From contig JAHJIN010000497.1 in the NCBI GenBank assembly GCA_018823415.1, forward strand, positions 1 to 34,422: 34,422 bases of DNA. The letters run 5' to 3'. Of this stretch, positions 7,048 to 16,319 are shown one piece after another (the stretch's first letter is position 1; each line of letters opens with the position of its first letter). Origin of the DNA: Chloroflexota bacterium (GTDB lineage Bacteria > Chloroflexota > JAHJIN01). Below the pieces are notes generated by a model. The model saw only the letters and a program-made list of their open reading frames with translations, did not search any database and was not told the DNA's origin. Both the position numbers and the translations under genes were made by a program.

Positions 7048-8177
7048 ACGGCCTCGCCATCTATATCCACATCCCTTTTTGCCGGCGCCGCTGCGCGTAT
7101 TGCGATTTTGCGTCCACGGCCGGTCTGGAGGCCCTGATCCCGGCCTATGTGGATGCCCTGGCACGCGAGATTGCCGCGCAGGACCGAGCCACCGTCCCCA
7201 CCATCTATCTGGGCGGCGGCACCCCCAGCCTGCTGACGCCGGCCCAGGTGCAGGCCATCCTGGACGCCTGCCGGGCTGCGTTCGACGTGGATCCGGCCGC
7301 CGAGATCACGATGGAAGCCAACCCCGGTACCGTCGATGCGGCGTATCTGCCGGCCCTCCGCGCGGCCGGCGTCAACCGGCTCAGCCTGGGCGTCCAGTCC
7401 TTTGCCGACGGCGAGCTGGCGCTCCTCGGCCGCATCCACACCGCTGCCCAGGCCGTGGCAGCGTATGACAATGCCCGGGCCGCCGGGTTTGCCAACGTGA
7501 GTCTGGACCTTGTCTATGGCTTGCCAGGCCAGACCCTGGCCGACTGGTCGCGCAGCCTGGACCGGGCCGTGGCCCTGTGTCCCGACCATCTCTCCCTGTA
7601 CGCGCTCGAAGTGCACGGGGACACCCCGCTGGGCCGGCGCATCGCCGCCGGGGACCTCCCGGCGCCGGACGACGACCTGGCTGCCGACATGTACGAGCTG
7701 GCGGAGGACCGGCTGGCAGTGGCCGGGTTCATGCACTATGAGCTGTCCAACTGGGCCACAGGCAATGACGCTGCCTGTCGACACAACCTGACCTACTGGC
7801 GCAACGAGCCATACCGGGGGCTGGGGGCGGCGGCGCATTCGTGGATTGACGGGGAGCGGCGCTGGAACGTGGTCGACCCGGGCGACTATATCGCCCGGCT
7901 GCGCGAGGGCCGGCCGCCGGTGGCCGGCCGGGAGGCCATCGACCGGGCCGGCGAGATGGCCGAGACCACGTTCATGGGGCTGCGCCTGCTGCAAGAGGGG
8001 ATATCGCTGGCGCGGTTTCGCGCCCGGTTTGGTCAGAACCTGCTCGCCGTGTACCGCGAGCAGGTGCGCGAGCTGGAGGCGCTGGGGCTGGTGGCAGTGG
8101 ACGCCGAACGAGTGCGCCTGACGCGGCCGGGCCGGCTCCTGGGCAACGAGGTTTTTGCACGGTTTGTGGCCGGTTGA
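7044..8177 (+). CDS. hemW: Radical SAM heme chaperone HemW
   Basis: Heme chaperone of the HemN-like radical SAM family, thought to deliver heme to respiratory proteins rather than oxidise coproporphyrinogen. With the GTG start it has 377 residues. Key features are YIHIPFCRRRCAYCDF with cluster cysteines 13, 17 and 20, GGGTP at 57-61, GVQSF, GLPGQT and the HemW heme-binding HNxxYW motif (His247, Asn248, Tyr251, Trp252). The motif CxxxCxxCDF, without an extra fourth cysteine, favours HemW over true HemN. The GTG at 7044 overlaps the PAS gene stop (GTGA), and there is no separate Shine-Dalgarno, so translation is probably coupled. Confidence 0.9.
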   Translation: MNGLAIYIHIPFCRRRCAYCDFASTAGLEALIPAYVDALAREIAAQDRATVPTIYLGGGTPSLLTPAQVQAILDACRAAFDVDPAAEITMEANPGTVDAAYLPALRAAGVNRLSLGVQSFADGELALLGRIHTAAQAVAAYDNARAAGFANVSLDLVYGLPGQTLADWSRSLDRAVALCPDHLSLYALEVHGDTPLGRRIAAGDLPAPDDDLAADMYELAEDRLAVAGFMHYELSNWATGNDAACRHNLTYWRNEPYRGLGAAAHSWIDGERRWNVVDPGDYIARLREGRPPVAGREAIDRAGEMAETTFMGLRLLQEGISLARFRARFGQNLLAVYREQVRELEALGLVAVDAERVRLTRPGRLLGNEVFARFVAG

Positions 8178-8226
8178 CCGGCTGGCGGGTTTGTTCTCCC
8201 AGCGCATCATAGAAAGAAGGTCGAAC

Positions 8227-11200
8227 ATGAAAGTCATCAGCGGAACATTGATCGTGCTTCTGACTCTGGTGGTGTTACCATCGCTCACGCTCGCTTTGCC
8301 GGTCCCGGCCCCAGACCTGGCGCTGGCCGGCGACCACACGCTACCATCGCCCGGCGCGCCCATCACGGCCCCGGCCGCCGATCCCTCACCCCTGGACTGC
8401 ACCAACCCACTCCCGGGTCAGGTGGCCAAGATCGTCGACAACGACGAAATCATGATTGCCTTTGCGGGCCTGGGCACGCCTATCCACATCGACAAGCTGG
8501 ACAACAAGAGCGACGGGTCCGACGACCTCGTCTTTGACTGGGATTGGCCGTACCATACTTACACCGGGGCTAGTGTAACCACCGCTGACCTGGACGGCGA
8601 CACCAAGGCCGAAGTGGTCATGGCCTATGAAGCCGCTGGTGGCGTGCAGCGCGGCGAGTTGGGGGCGGTCTCGCTCAAGAACCCCGAGGTAGATGACCCC
8701 AGCCAACTCGAAACCGATTCCTGGACGAGTTGGACCGACGGTCGATATGGGTATTTTCACGTTAGCATCGCCGCCGGCAATCTGGACGGCAGCCTGGCCG
8801 GCGGCGACCAGGCCGACGAAGTGGTTCTGGCCTTCCAGGACACCGAAAATCGCCTCCAGATAGTCCTGCTGGACGGCGAGTCTGATGGTGGGATCAAATA
8901 CATGGCCTGGTGGAACAGCACCGCTCACGGCCGGACCTATATCCTGTCACCCATCGCGGTGGCCGTCGGCGACGTGGACAGCAACGGCTATGACGACGAC
9001 ATCGTCCTGGCCTTTGTGGACGGTGACAAGGACGTCCAGGTCGTCGTTCTCAAGCTCAATCAGCAGGGCGGCGTGACCGAGATGGGCTGGAACTATTGGA
9101 CGGACAACTATCGGGGCAACATCGATTGGAAATCGGACCGATTGTCCATTGACGTGGCGACCGGCGACCTGGATGGGGATTACACGGACGAGATCGCCGT
9201 CGCCTTTCGGGATGCCAGCAAGGCCTTGCAGGTCATGCAGGTGCAGTACGATCCCATCAGCGGCGACGTCACCTGCTCGGGCTGGTGGCGCGATACCAGC
9301 CACAATCGCAACGATGTCGCATCCGTCTCGGTGGCCGCCGGAGACATCGACGGGGACAACAACGAGGAGATCATCTCGGCCTTTGCGGACGGCAATAATC
9401 ACTTGTCCTGCGTGACGTTGGATGCCGAACTCGCCAACCCCACCCTGCACGGTTCCTGGGCCAGCGGCGCCGGCGAGCTCTCGTTCGTGTCTTTTGTCGA
9501 CGTGGCTGCCGGCGACCTCGACGGCCGAGGCCAGGTAGAGGTGGTGGTCACTTTTGCTGACCACGACTTTGATCTCCAGGTGGTCTCGTACAACGACAAC
9601 CCCGACTGCCCCTGCACCGACGATGGTACCTCGGGCCTGATCCGGCGGGATGGCTGGACCAAGACCAGCAGCTCCAGCGACATGTTCGTGCCGTTCGGGG
9701 TGGCCCTGGGGGATGTGAACGGGGATAGCATCTATGGCGACTATACCGGGGTCTGCACCGAGACCATGCAGGTACGCATGACGGCCCTGGTGGGCCGGGC
9801 GCCGTACTGGGCCGACCTGAACCCGGATGACAACGAGGTGGGTTATGGCAAATCTGCCGGCAGCGAAAAAGAGAACGACCAGGAAGTCACCACCTCCTAC
9901 GGCTCCTCCGTGACGTTCGACCTCTCTTTCCTGACCCACGACATCGAGCTGGGGCCGTCCATCACCAAAGACTGGGAGCATTCGATCACGTCGTCCACCG
10001 TTACGGGCACCAAGATCGAGACGCGCGATGGCTGGTCCATGAATGGGGATGGGTTCGTGCCCCTCAACGGCGTCACCTTTTACAGCTACCAATACAAGCG
10101 CCGCGATAATGGCGCGCTGGCGCGCGTGGGCGTGCCGGTGGATGCCGCCACCGACGCCAAGACCATGAGCTACTGGAATGACCCCGCTGGTGAGCGGGTG
10201 CTCGCGCCCACCACGTGGGTGCCGGCCTATCGATCTGGGTGGATGGACCAGGTCAGGGTGGCCGGTCCCATCGGAGATTCGAGCCAGGGCGCCGGCGCGG
10301 ATTATTACGACATCAATGACCAAGGCACGCCCGACTATGTCTTTGCCTGGATCGACAACCCGGCGGGCGAAAACGTCATCCACTATCGCATCGGCTGGGA
10401 CCCGGGCGCAGACGGCAAACCCGCGAGCTGGAGCGCCACCTATCAGATGCCCGAACCCGGCACCAATGGCGTGGGCTGGGAAACCGCCGGCCTGGGCGCG
10501 GCCGTGGCCGATCTGAACGGCAACGACGTCCCGGATCTGGTGCTGGCCTGGGTGGCTAACCCCGACGGCGACAACTGGGCCGCGTATTGCGTAGGCTGGG
10601 ACCTGGACGCCACCGGCGCAGCCAGCAGTTGGAGCGGCAAGAAAACGATCCCCGGCTGGGTGGGCGGCTCTACTCAGGGTGCCGGGTTGGACACCTGCGA
10701 CCTCAACGGCAATGGCCGGCCCGAGCTGTTCTTTGGCTGGATCGACAACCCCACCGACGTCAACCACGGCTACTATCGCGTGGGGTGGGACCTGGACGCC
10801 AACGGCGACAGTAGCAATTGGTGGGCCTCTCCTCAGCATATCGAAGGCGCCTTTGGTCCCGCAGACCAGGGTCTGGGCCTGACGCTGGCCGACATGGACA
10901 CCGACGGGCATCCCGAGTTGATCGCGGCCTGGGTGCGCCATCAGGAAACCGGCAACGAGTGGGCCTATGCCATCGGCGAGGAACTGGACGGGAACGCCTA
11001 CGTCGGTTCCTGGGTGCCCGGCCACCCCGTCGCCGGCTGGGTAGGCGGTTCGACCGATTTCGCCGCCCTCGCTGCTGCCGACCTGGTGACCGGCGACAAC
11101 CGGCCCGAGTTGGTGGTCGGTTGGATCGACAACCCGGCGGGAGCAAACGCGGCCTGGCTGCGTGTGGGCCAATACTGGCCCCTGGCCGGTGACCCGGATC

Positions 11201-13800
11201 AATACCCCACCGCCGTCGTTACCAGTACCACCGCCGGCGAGTTCAAGATCTATGCGCACGACCAATGGTGGAACGTCAAAGGCGACCTCAACTGGCGCTG
11301 GGACGCCGCCAACCCGCCCATCGTGGTGAGCGTGGGCGGCGCCAACCCCACCTGGTCGGTGGACCATAGCCAGTTCACCGAGCACACCTCGGGCACCAGC
11401 AAATCCTACAACATCGAGGTGGGCTGGGAAGCCGAGTTCATGGGCATCGGCGTCGAGGGCTCGACCAGCTATGGCTTTGAGGATGGCAGCTCCCAGAGCA
11501 TCAGTTGGGACAAGGGCTGGTACATGGAGGGGCAGACGTCGGGCCTGCCGCCCACAGCCACCCACCAAATGGAATACAAGTACGTTCCCTTTACCTACAT
11601 GCAGGAGGCCCTGTCCATCGATGGCGCCACGCAGGCCTACATGGTGCTGGACTATCTCGTGCCCTACATTGGCCCGGTACCGCTGGAGGCCGCCGCCTCA
11701 GCCGCAGCTCCGGGTGTGGCGCCGGGCGTGCCCCTCATCGCCAGCCCCAGCCATCCGGACCCGGGTACCTGGTATCCCACCAGCACCGTCGTCTTTACCT
11801 GGACGCAGCCGGCCGGCGACCCGGCCGTGGTGAATGGCTACCGCTGGTACCTGGACCGCCATCCAGACACGATCCCCAGCGAGTTCAGCCAGGGACTGAT
11901 TGACACCACCACCTACCAGGACTTTGCCGATGGGTTGTGGTATTTGCACCTGCGCGCCCGCGGCCAGGACGGCGACTGGAGCGCCCCGGCCCATCGCGCC
12001 GTGCGCCTGGACGCCCACGTGCCCCAGGTCGTCATCGCGCTGGACCCGCCCCGGCCCGGCGACAACGGCGGCTGGTATAATGTCCCCGTGACCGCCACCA
12101 TCACCGCCACTGATGCATCGACCAGCGCCGGGCAGACCGGCTCCGGTGTGGTGAGCGTCGAGGTCAGCGCCGATGGCGTCATCTGGCAGCCCTACGCGGC
12201 CCCGCTGGTGTACCAGACCGACCGGCCGCTGACTACACTCTGGTCCCGCGCCACTGACGCCGTGGGGCACACCTCGGAGCCGGTCTCGACCACGTTTGGC
12301 CTGGACCTGACCGTGCCCACTTCCGTCGCGGGGCCGGGCTGCTGGGACCCGGGCGGCAACTGCGTGGCCGAAGTGTTCACCGATACGATGGGCAATCAAA
12401 CCCTGCGCTTGGCCGGCGAGTTGGACGGCACGTTGTCCGGCGCCAAGGGCGTGGCGATCCGCATCAACGGCACCGACTGGGTGCCGGCGACCGCGGTCGT
12501 CGGCCAGCGGTGGTTCTTTACCGCCACCCAGGAGGTGGGCGCCGGCTGCCACACCTTTGACATCCAAGCCGAGGACCGGGCCGGCAACGTGGAGCCGCTG
12601 CACACTTTTGTCTCCGGCGTGGTCTGGCCGCCCCGGGAGTCCCCCGACCTCGCCGGCAGCAGCCTGTGGGCCGAGCCGGCCACGGTGCGGCCCGGCGAAA
12701 CCGTCACTTTTTCCGTGGTCGCGCGTAACGCCGGCTGGCAGGAGACCTGGGTGCCCATCACGGTGGCGGTTCCGCTGGGGTTAGAGGTTTTGCCGGATAC
12801 CATCGGCGGCGACGGGGCCTATGCCCCGGCATCGCGGACCCTCACCTGGCCGCCGCGCACCCTGTGGCCGGGCCAGGAGCGGCCCTTGAGCTTCTGCGCG
12901 CGGGTGGACGCCGGCTCACCCGCTGCGACCTTGGTCGTGCCCCTGACCGCCCGAGGAACGTGGCCCATCGCCGGCGACTGTCCGCCCGCAGCGCTCCCGG
13001 GCTTTCTCACCCATCAAACCACGACCGTGGTCACGACGACGGTGACGGTCAGCCCCACGCTGCCCGTCGGCGCCGACGTGGTGCCGCCGGTGCTCTATGA
13101 CCTGAGCATCGCCGGCCGCCCAGCCACCAGCGTCCGGGAAGTGAGTTTGTACATCGGGGCAGACGCCAGCGCGCGCCAGATGTATCTGCGCGAGTGGACG
13201 TGGGATGCCGATGGCGGGACCTGGGCCGTGGCCCAGGAAAGCGACTGGCTGCCTTATCGCGCCTCCTACCCGTGGACCCTGTCCGAGGGCGATGGCGTCA
13301 AGTACCTGGGCGCGTGGCTGGCGGATGCGGCCGGCAACGTGTCGGTGCAGGACAGCCGGGGCCTGGCCTGGACCAACCTGCTGACCAGCCGCCAATCCCT
13401 GGCTGCCGGGCAGCGCATCCAATACCGGTTCCCGCTGCATCGGGGCGAGCTGGCCGTGTGGAACGTCATCGCTCACGCCGGCAACCCGGACCTGTACGTC
13501 TGGCAACCCTGGAGCGGTTTCCGGCCCCACTATGCGGCCGCCGGGACCGGCCTGGTGGATACGGTGGGCGTGATGGCGCCCCGGTGGGGGCCGTACCTGG
13601 TGGAGGTCCAGGCCGAGGGGGACACCGTGTATCAACTCCTGTTGGCCGGCGACATGGCCTCGGGGGCGGCGGGCGGCGCATCCTATGCGCCCGATCATCC
13701 GCTCACCGTGTCCGACCCGCTGAGTGCCGGCCAGATTGGGGCTGCGCCGGGTCCGCCCACCTACGAGATCTATTTGCCACTCGTCGCCCGAGCAGGATAA
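8227..13800 (+). CDS. Giant secreted multidomain protein with two FG-GAP propellers
   Basis: A 1857-residue exported protein. It has a signal peptide (KVISGTLIVLLTLVV, cleavage near Ala23-Ala34). A seven-repeat FG-GAP propeller follows (about 115-500; VAAGDIDGD, VAVGDVDSNG). Next is a beta-rich Ser/Thr stretch (543-650), then a five-repeat propeller (about 677-985; repeated WIDNP). A second beta-rich stretch (995-1150; YNIEVGWEAEFMGIGVEG) comes next, then Fn3-like (1161-1262), Ig-like (1264-1460), DUF11-like (1474-1588) and PPC-like (1717-1805) domains, and the terminal YEIYLPLVARAG. Asp-rich loops probably bind calcium. The ATG at 8227 is chosen because AGAAGG lies upstream and a signal peptide follows directly. 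Function is unknown; adhesion or polymer binding is plausible. Confidence 0.85.
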   Translation: MKVISGTLIVLLTLVVLPSLTLALPVPAPDLALAGDHTLPSPGAPITAPAADPSPLDCTNPLPGQVAKIVDNDEIMIAFAGLGTPIHIDKLDNKSDGSDDLVFDWDWPYHTYTGASVTTADLDGDTKAEVVMAYEAAGGVQRGELGAVSLKNPEVDDPSQLETDSWTSWTDGRYGYFHVSIAAGNLDGSLAGGDQADEVVLAFQDTENRLQIVLLDGESDGGIKYMAWWNSTAHGRTYILSPIAVAVGDVDSNGYDDDIVLAFVDGDKDVQVVVLKLNQQGGVTEMGWNYWTDNYRGNIDWKSDRLSIDVATGDLDGDYTDEIAVAFRDASKALQVMQVQYDPISGDVTCSGWWRDTSHNRNDVASVSVAAGDIDGDNNEEIISAFADGNNHLSCVTLDAELANPTLHGSWASGAGELSFVSFVDVAAGDLDGRGQVEVVVTFADHDFDLQVVSYNDNPDCPCTDDGTSGLIRRDGWTKTSSSSDMFVPFGVALGDVNGDSIYGDYTGVCTETMQVRMTALVGRAPYWADLNPDDNEVGYGKSAGSEKENDQEVTTSYGSSVTFDLSFLTHDIELGPSITKDWEHSITSSTVTGTKIETRDGWSMNGDGFVPLNGVTFYSYQYKRRDNGALARVGVPVDAATDAKTMSYWNDPAGERVLAPTTWVPAYRSGWMDQVRVAGPIGDSSQGAGADYYDINDQGTPDYVFAWIDNPAGENVIHYRIGWDPGADGKPASWSATYQMPEPGTNGVGWETAGLGAAVADLNGNDVPDLVLAWVANPDGDNWAAYCVGWDLDATGAASSWSGKKTIPGWVGGSTQGAGLDTCDLNGNGRPELFFGWIDNPTDVNHGYYRVGWDLDANGDSSNWWASPQHIEGAFGPADQGLGLTLADMDTDGHPELIAAWVRHQETGNEWAYAIGEELDGNAYVGSWVPGHPVAGWVGGSTDFAALAAADLVTGDNRPELVVGWIDNPAGANAAWLRVGQYWPLAGDPDQYPTAVVTSTTAGEFKIYAHDQWWNVKGDLNWRWDAANPPIVVSVGGANPTWSVDHSQFTEHTSGTSKSYNIEVGWEAEFMGIGVEGSTSYGFEDGSSQSISWDKGWYMEGQTSGLPPTATHQMEYKYVPFTYMQEALSIDGATQAYMVLDYLVPYIGPVPLEAAASAAAPGVAPGVPLIASPSHPDPGTWYPTSTVVFTWTQPAGDPAVVNGYRWYLDRHPDTIPSEFSQGLIDTTTYQDFADGLWYLHLRARGQDGDWSAPAHRAVRLDAHVPQVVIALDPPRPGDNGGWYNVPVTATITATDASTSAGQTGSGVVSVEVSADGVIWQPYAAPLVYQTDRPLTTLWSRATDAVGHTSEPVSTTFGLDLTVPTSVAGPGCWDPGGNCVAEVFTDTMGNQTLRLAGELDGTLSGAKGVAIRINGTDWVPATAVVGQRWFFTATQEVGAGCHTFDIQAEDRAGNVEPLHTFVSGVVWPPRESPDLAGSSLWAEPATVRPGETVTFSVVARNAGWQETWVPITVAVPLGLEVLPDTIGGDGAYAPASRTLTWPPRTLWPGQERPLSFCARVDAGSPAATLVVPLTARGTWPIAGDCPPAALPGFLTHQTTTVVTTTVTVSPTLPVGADVVPPVLYDLSIAGRPATSVREVSLYIGADASARQMYLREWTWDADGGTWAVAQESDWLPYRASYPWTLSEGDGVKYLGAWLADAAGNVSVQDSRGLAWTNLLTSRQSLAAGQRIQYRFPLHRGELAVWNVIAHAGNPDLYVWQPWSGFRPHYAAAGTGLVDTVGVMAPRWGPYLVEVQAEGDTVYQLLLAGDMASGAAGGASYAPDHPLTVSDPLSAGQIGAAPGPPTYEIYLPLVARAG

Positions 13801-13826
13801 CAGCAAGCCTCGGGGGTCGTTCCTGA

Positions 13827-13842
13827 CCGTCCTGGTGGACGG
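13827..13842 (+). terminator. Hairpin after the giant gene
   Basis: CCGTCC-TGGT-GGACGG is a perfect 6-bp stem with a 4-base loop, 27 bp past the stop at 13800. No U-tract follows. It is a candidate terminator or 3' stabilising hairpin. Confidence 0.4.
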
Positions 13843-13892
13843 CCGGCCCGGGGCGACGGTCGGACGCACGAGGTCCACGTCGTGCTGGGCGC

Positions 13893-13910
13893 GTAGGGAA
13901 ATTGCCCTAC
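13893..13910 (+). promoter_or_regulatory. Palindrome just upstream of the mutarotase-like gene
   Basis: GTAGGG-AAATTG-CCCTAC is a perfect 6-bp inverted repeat ending three bases before the GGAGGG ribosome binding site of the gene at 13923. The position suits a regulator operator or a leader hairpin affecting translation. Confidence 0.35.
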
Positions 13911-13922
13911 AACGGAGGGAGC

Positions 13923-14810
13923 ATGGGCGATTTCCACGGCCTGCCCACTCACATCATCGCCAACGCGCACCTGCGGTTGGAATACCTGGCGACCGCCGGG
14001 CCGCGCATCGTACGGCTCTTTCTGGCCGGCTCGGACGAGAACCTGCTGGCCGAAACGCCGGACATTAGCTGGCCGACGCCTTATGGCAAGTATTTCATTC
14101 GCGGCGGCCATCGCCTGTGGCGTGCGCCGGAGGACTGGACCACCACCTATGTCCCGGACAATGAAGGGCTGACCGTCGAGGAACTGCCGAACGGGGTATG
14201 CCTGTCCGGGCCGGCCGGGGTTGTCACCGGCATCCGCAAGAGCATCGAGATTCGCCTGCCTGACGACGGCTCGCGTGTGACACTGGTCCACCGGCTGCAG
14301 AACGACGGCCCAGAGCCGGCCGAGTTGGCCCCCTGGGCCATCACCCAGCTCCCATTAGGCGGGCTGGCCGTGTTACCGCTGCGGGATGATCAAATGGACC
14401 AACCGGGTCCCTTGCCGGATCGGCACCTGGTGCTGTGGCCCTACACCCGCTGGTCAGACCCTCGGCTGCAAGTGGATGACGAGTTGGTCTGGATCGCGGG
14501 TCAGCCGGACCCAATCGCCTGCAAGGTGGGCACGCTGAACCACCGGGGCTGGCTGGGCTACCTGCGCGACGGCGTGTTCTTGCTCAAGCGCTTTTCGCCC
14601 CAGGTCGATAGCCCGTACCCGGACCGGGGCTGCAACGCCGAGGTGTACTGCAAGGACCGCTTTATCGAGTTGGAGACGCTGGGGCCGCTGTGTCGACTGG
14701 AGCCGGGCCAGGCCACCACTCACGTGGAGACGTGGCAGGTGTATGCGGACCTGGACGTGCCGCAAACCGCCGAGGGTCTGCGCGCCCTGACGCGCGAACT
14801 TGGCCTATGA
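13923..14810 (+). CDS. Mutarotase-like (DUF4380-type) protein
   Basis: A 295-residue cytoplasmic protein resembling the galactose-mutarotase-like superfamily, closest by eye to DUF4380. Telling segments are LEYLATAGPRIVRLFLAG near the N-terminus, GGHRLWRAPEDWTTTYVPDN (about 57-76), a RKSIEI strand, LVHRLQNDG, and a late FIELETLGPLCRLEPGQ followed by HVETW. These match the pattern of carbohydrate epimerase-fold proteins that recognise sugars. The ATG at 13923 has GGAGGG four bases upstream; an in-frame ATG 21 bases earlier does not. The GH1 gene follows after 13 bp, so a role in handling released sugars is likely. Catalytic residues were not assigned. Confidence 0.75.
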   Translation: MGDFHGLPTHIIANAHLRLEYLATAGPRIVRLFLAGSDENLLAETPDISWPTPYGKYFIRGGHRLWRAPEDWTTTYVPDNEGLTVEELPNGVCLSGPAGVVTGIRKSIEIRLPDDGSRVTLVHRLQNDGPEPAELAPWAITQLPLGGLAVLPLRDDQMDQPGPLPDRHLVLWPYTRWSDPRLQVDDELVWIAGQPDPIACKVGTLNHRGWLGYLRDGVFLLKRFSPQVDSPYPDRGCNAEVYCKDRFIELETLGPLCRLEPGQATTHVETWQVYADLDVPQTAEGLRALTRELGL

Positions 14811-14823
14811 AGGAGGCAGAATC

Positions 14824-16149
14824 TTGAGCACACGCTCGCTGACTTTTCCCCTGGACTTTCTCTGGGGCGCGGCCACGGCCGCGTACCAGATCGAGGGGGC
14901 CTGGGACGCCGACGGCCGGGGCGAGTCCATCTGGGACCGCTTTAGCCACACGCCGGACAAGGTCGAGAACGGCGACACCGGCGACGTGGCCTGCGATCAC
15001 TATCACTTGTGGCGCGAGGACGTGGCCTTGATGCAGCGATTGGGCCTGCAAGCCTATCGCTTTTCCATCTCGTGGCCGAGGGTGATACCGGCCGGCCGGG
15101 GGGTGATTAATCAGGCCGGGCTCGATTTCTATGACCGGTTGGTGGATGCGCTGCTGGAGGCTGGCATCCAGCCGTTCCCCACGCTTTACCACTGGGACTT
15201 GCCCCAGGCATTGCAGGACGCCGGGGGCTGGGGCGCGCGCGACACCTGCGGCTATTTTGCCGACTATGCCGACCTCATGGTCCGTCGATTGGGGGATCGG
15301 GTACGGTTCTGGTCCACCTTTAACGAGCCGTGGGTATCGGCCTTTGTTGGCTATCGCGACGGCCGGCACGCTCCCGGCCTGCAGGACGGAAAATTGGCGC
15401 TGCAGGTGGCGCATCACCTGCTGGTGGCCCACGGCGTGGCAGTACAGGCCATCCGTGCCACCGACTCGCAGCTTCAGGTGGGGATCGTGCTCAACACCTG
15501 GCCGGTGGAGCCGGCCACCGACCTGGAGCAAGACCTGGCTCTGGCCGAGGCTGCCTGGCAGGAGAACGAGGGCTGGTTCCTGGACCCGCTGCTGCGCGGG
15601 AATTACCCGCCAGCGGCATTGGAAGCGCACGGTTCCAGCGCGCCGTCCGTGCAGCCCCAGGACATGGCGCTCATTGCGCAACCGCTAGACTGGCTGGGCA
15701 TCAACTACTATTCGCGCTATGTGGTGCAAAAGGGCGAGATCGTCGGGCCTGTGCCCGGCGCCGAGTATACCGACATGGGCTGGGAGGTCCACGCGCCGGC
15801 CTTCCGGCGACTGCTGGTGCGTCTGAAGCAAGAATACCCCATCCCGCCGCTCTATATCACTGAAAACGGCGCAGCGTTCCCAGACCGGGTCAGCCCGGAT
15901 GGTCGCGTGCACGACCCCCGGCGCATCGTCTACCTGCACGACCATCTCGTCCAAGCCCGGCTGGCGATGGATGATGGTGTGGATCTGCGTGGCTATTTCG
16001 CCTGGTCGCTGCTGGACAATTTCGAGTGGGCCTATGGCTATGCGAAACGCTTCGGGCTGGTCTATGTGGACTATGCGACGCAACAGCGTATCGTCAAGGA
16101 CAGCGGAGAGTGGTATGCGCAGGTCATCGCACGCAACGAGGTGGAATAA
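14824..16149 (+). CDS. GH1 family beta-glucosidase
   Basis: Hydrolyses beta-glucosides or related beta-glycosides; cytoplasmic, since no signal peptide is seen. With the TTG start it has 441 residues, the usual length for bacterial GH1. It begins FPLDFLWGAATAAYQIEGA, the classic GH1 N-terminus. The acid/base Glu168 lies in TFNEPW and the nucleophile Glu347 in YITENGAA. The sugar-binding NYYSRYVV and the C-terminal WSLLDNFEWAYGY are also present. The TTG at 14824 is preferred because GGAGG lies seven bases upstream and no ATG or GTG fits. The mutarotase-like gene ends 13 bp upstream, suggesting a small sugar-utilisation operon. Confidence 0.95.
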   Translation: MSTRSLTFPLDFLWGAATAAYQIEGAWDADGRGESIWDRFSHTPDKVENGDTGDVACDHYHLWREDVALMQRLGLQAYRFSISWPRVIPAGRGVINQAGLDFYDRLVDALLEAGIQPFPTLYHWDLPQALQDAGGWGARDTCGYFADYADLMVRRLGDRVRFWSTFNEPWVSAFVGYRDGRHAPGLQDGKLALQVAHHLLVAHGVAVQAIRATDSQLQVGIVLNTWPVEPATDLEQDLALAEAAWQENEGWFLDPLLRGNYPPAALEAHGSSAPSVQPQDMALIAQPLDWLGINYYSRYVVQKGEIVGPVPGAEYTDMGWEVHAPAFRRLLVRLKQEYPIPPLYITENGAAFPDRVSPDGRVHDPRRIVYLHDHLVQARLAMDDGVDLRGYFAWSLLDNFEWAYGYAKRFGLVYVDYATQQRIVKDSGEWYAQVIARNEVE

Positions 16150-16205
16150 GAGTCTATGGCCGTTTCTCGCTGCGCTCGAAATGCCGGCCATCTCTTGATG
16201 GCTTG

Positions 16206-16224
16206 GCAGTTCCTTCAGAACTGC
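16206..16224. terminator. Hairpin in the convergent gap after beta-glucosidase
   Basis: GCAGTTC-CTTCA-GAACTGC is a perfect 7-bp stem with a 5-base loop, between the ends of two convergent genes (GH1 on plus, GNAT on minus). A second palindrome lies at 16253-16272. It could be a bidirectional terminator, though a U-tract is lacking. Confidence 0.45.
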
Positions 16225-16252
16225 GGCCGGGACGGCGACTTCATTGTACCAG

Positions 16253-16272
16253 ATCGACCGAATTTGGTCGAT
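16253..16272. repeat. 20-bp palindrome in the convergent gap
   Basis: ATCGACC-GAATTT-GGTCGAT is a perfect 7-bp inverted repeat. Together with the hairpin at 16206-16224, and an ATGGCCG...CGGCCAT pair earlier in the gap, it makes this 170-bp junction unusually palindrome-rich. No gene is visible in the gap. Confidence 0.45.
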
Positions 16273-16319
16273 ATTGCCCCCGTTAGCGCGTTGCGATTTC
16301 TCGCTGCGCGCGAACGAGA

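Noticed and set aside
8947..11568. Long minus-strand open frame of 873 codons inside the giant gene
   Set aside because: Antisense shadow of repetitive GC-rich Asp/Gly codons. The plus frame has a signal peptide and FG-GAP repeats; the minus frame has none and no start signal.
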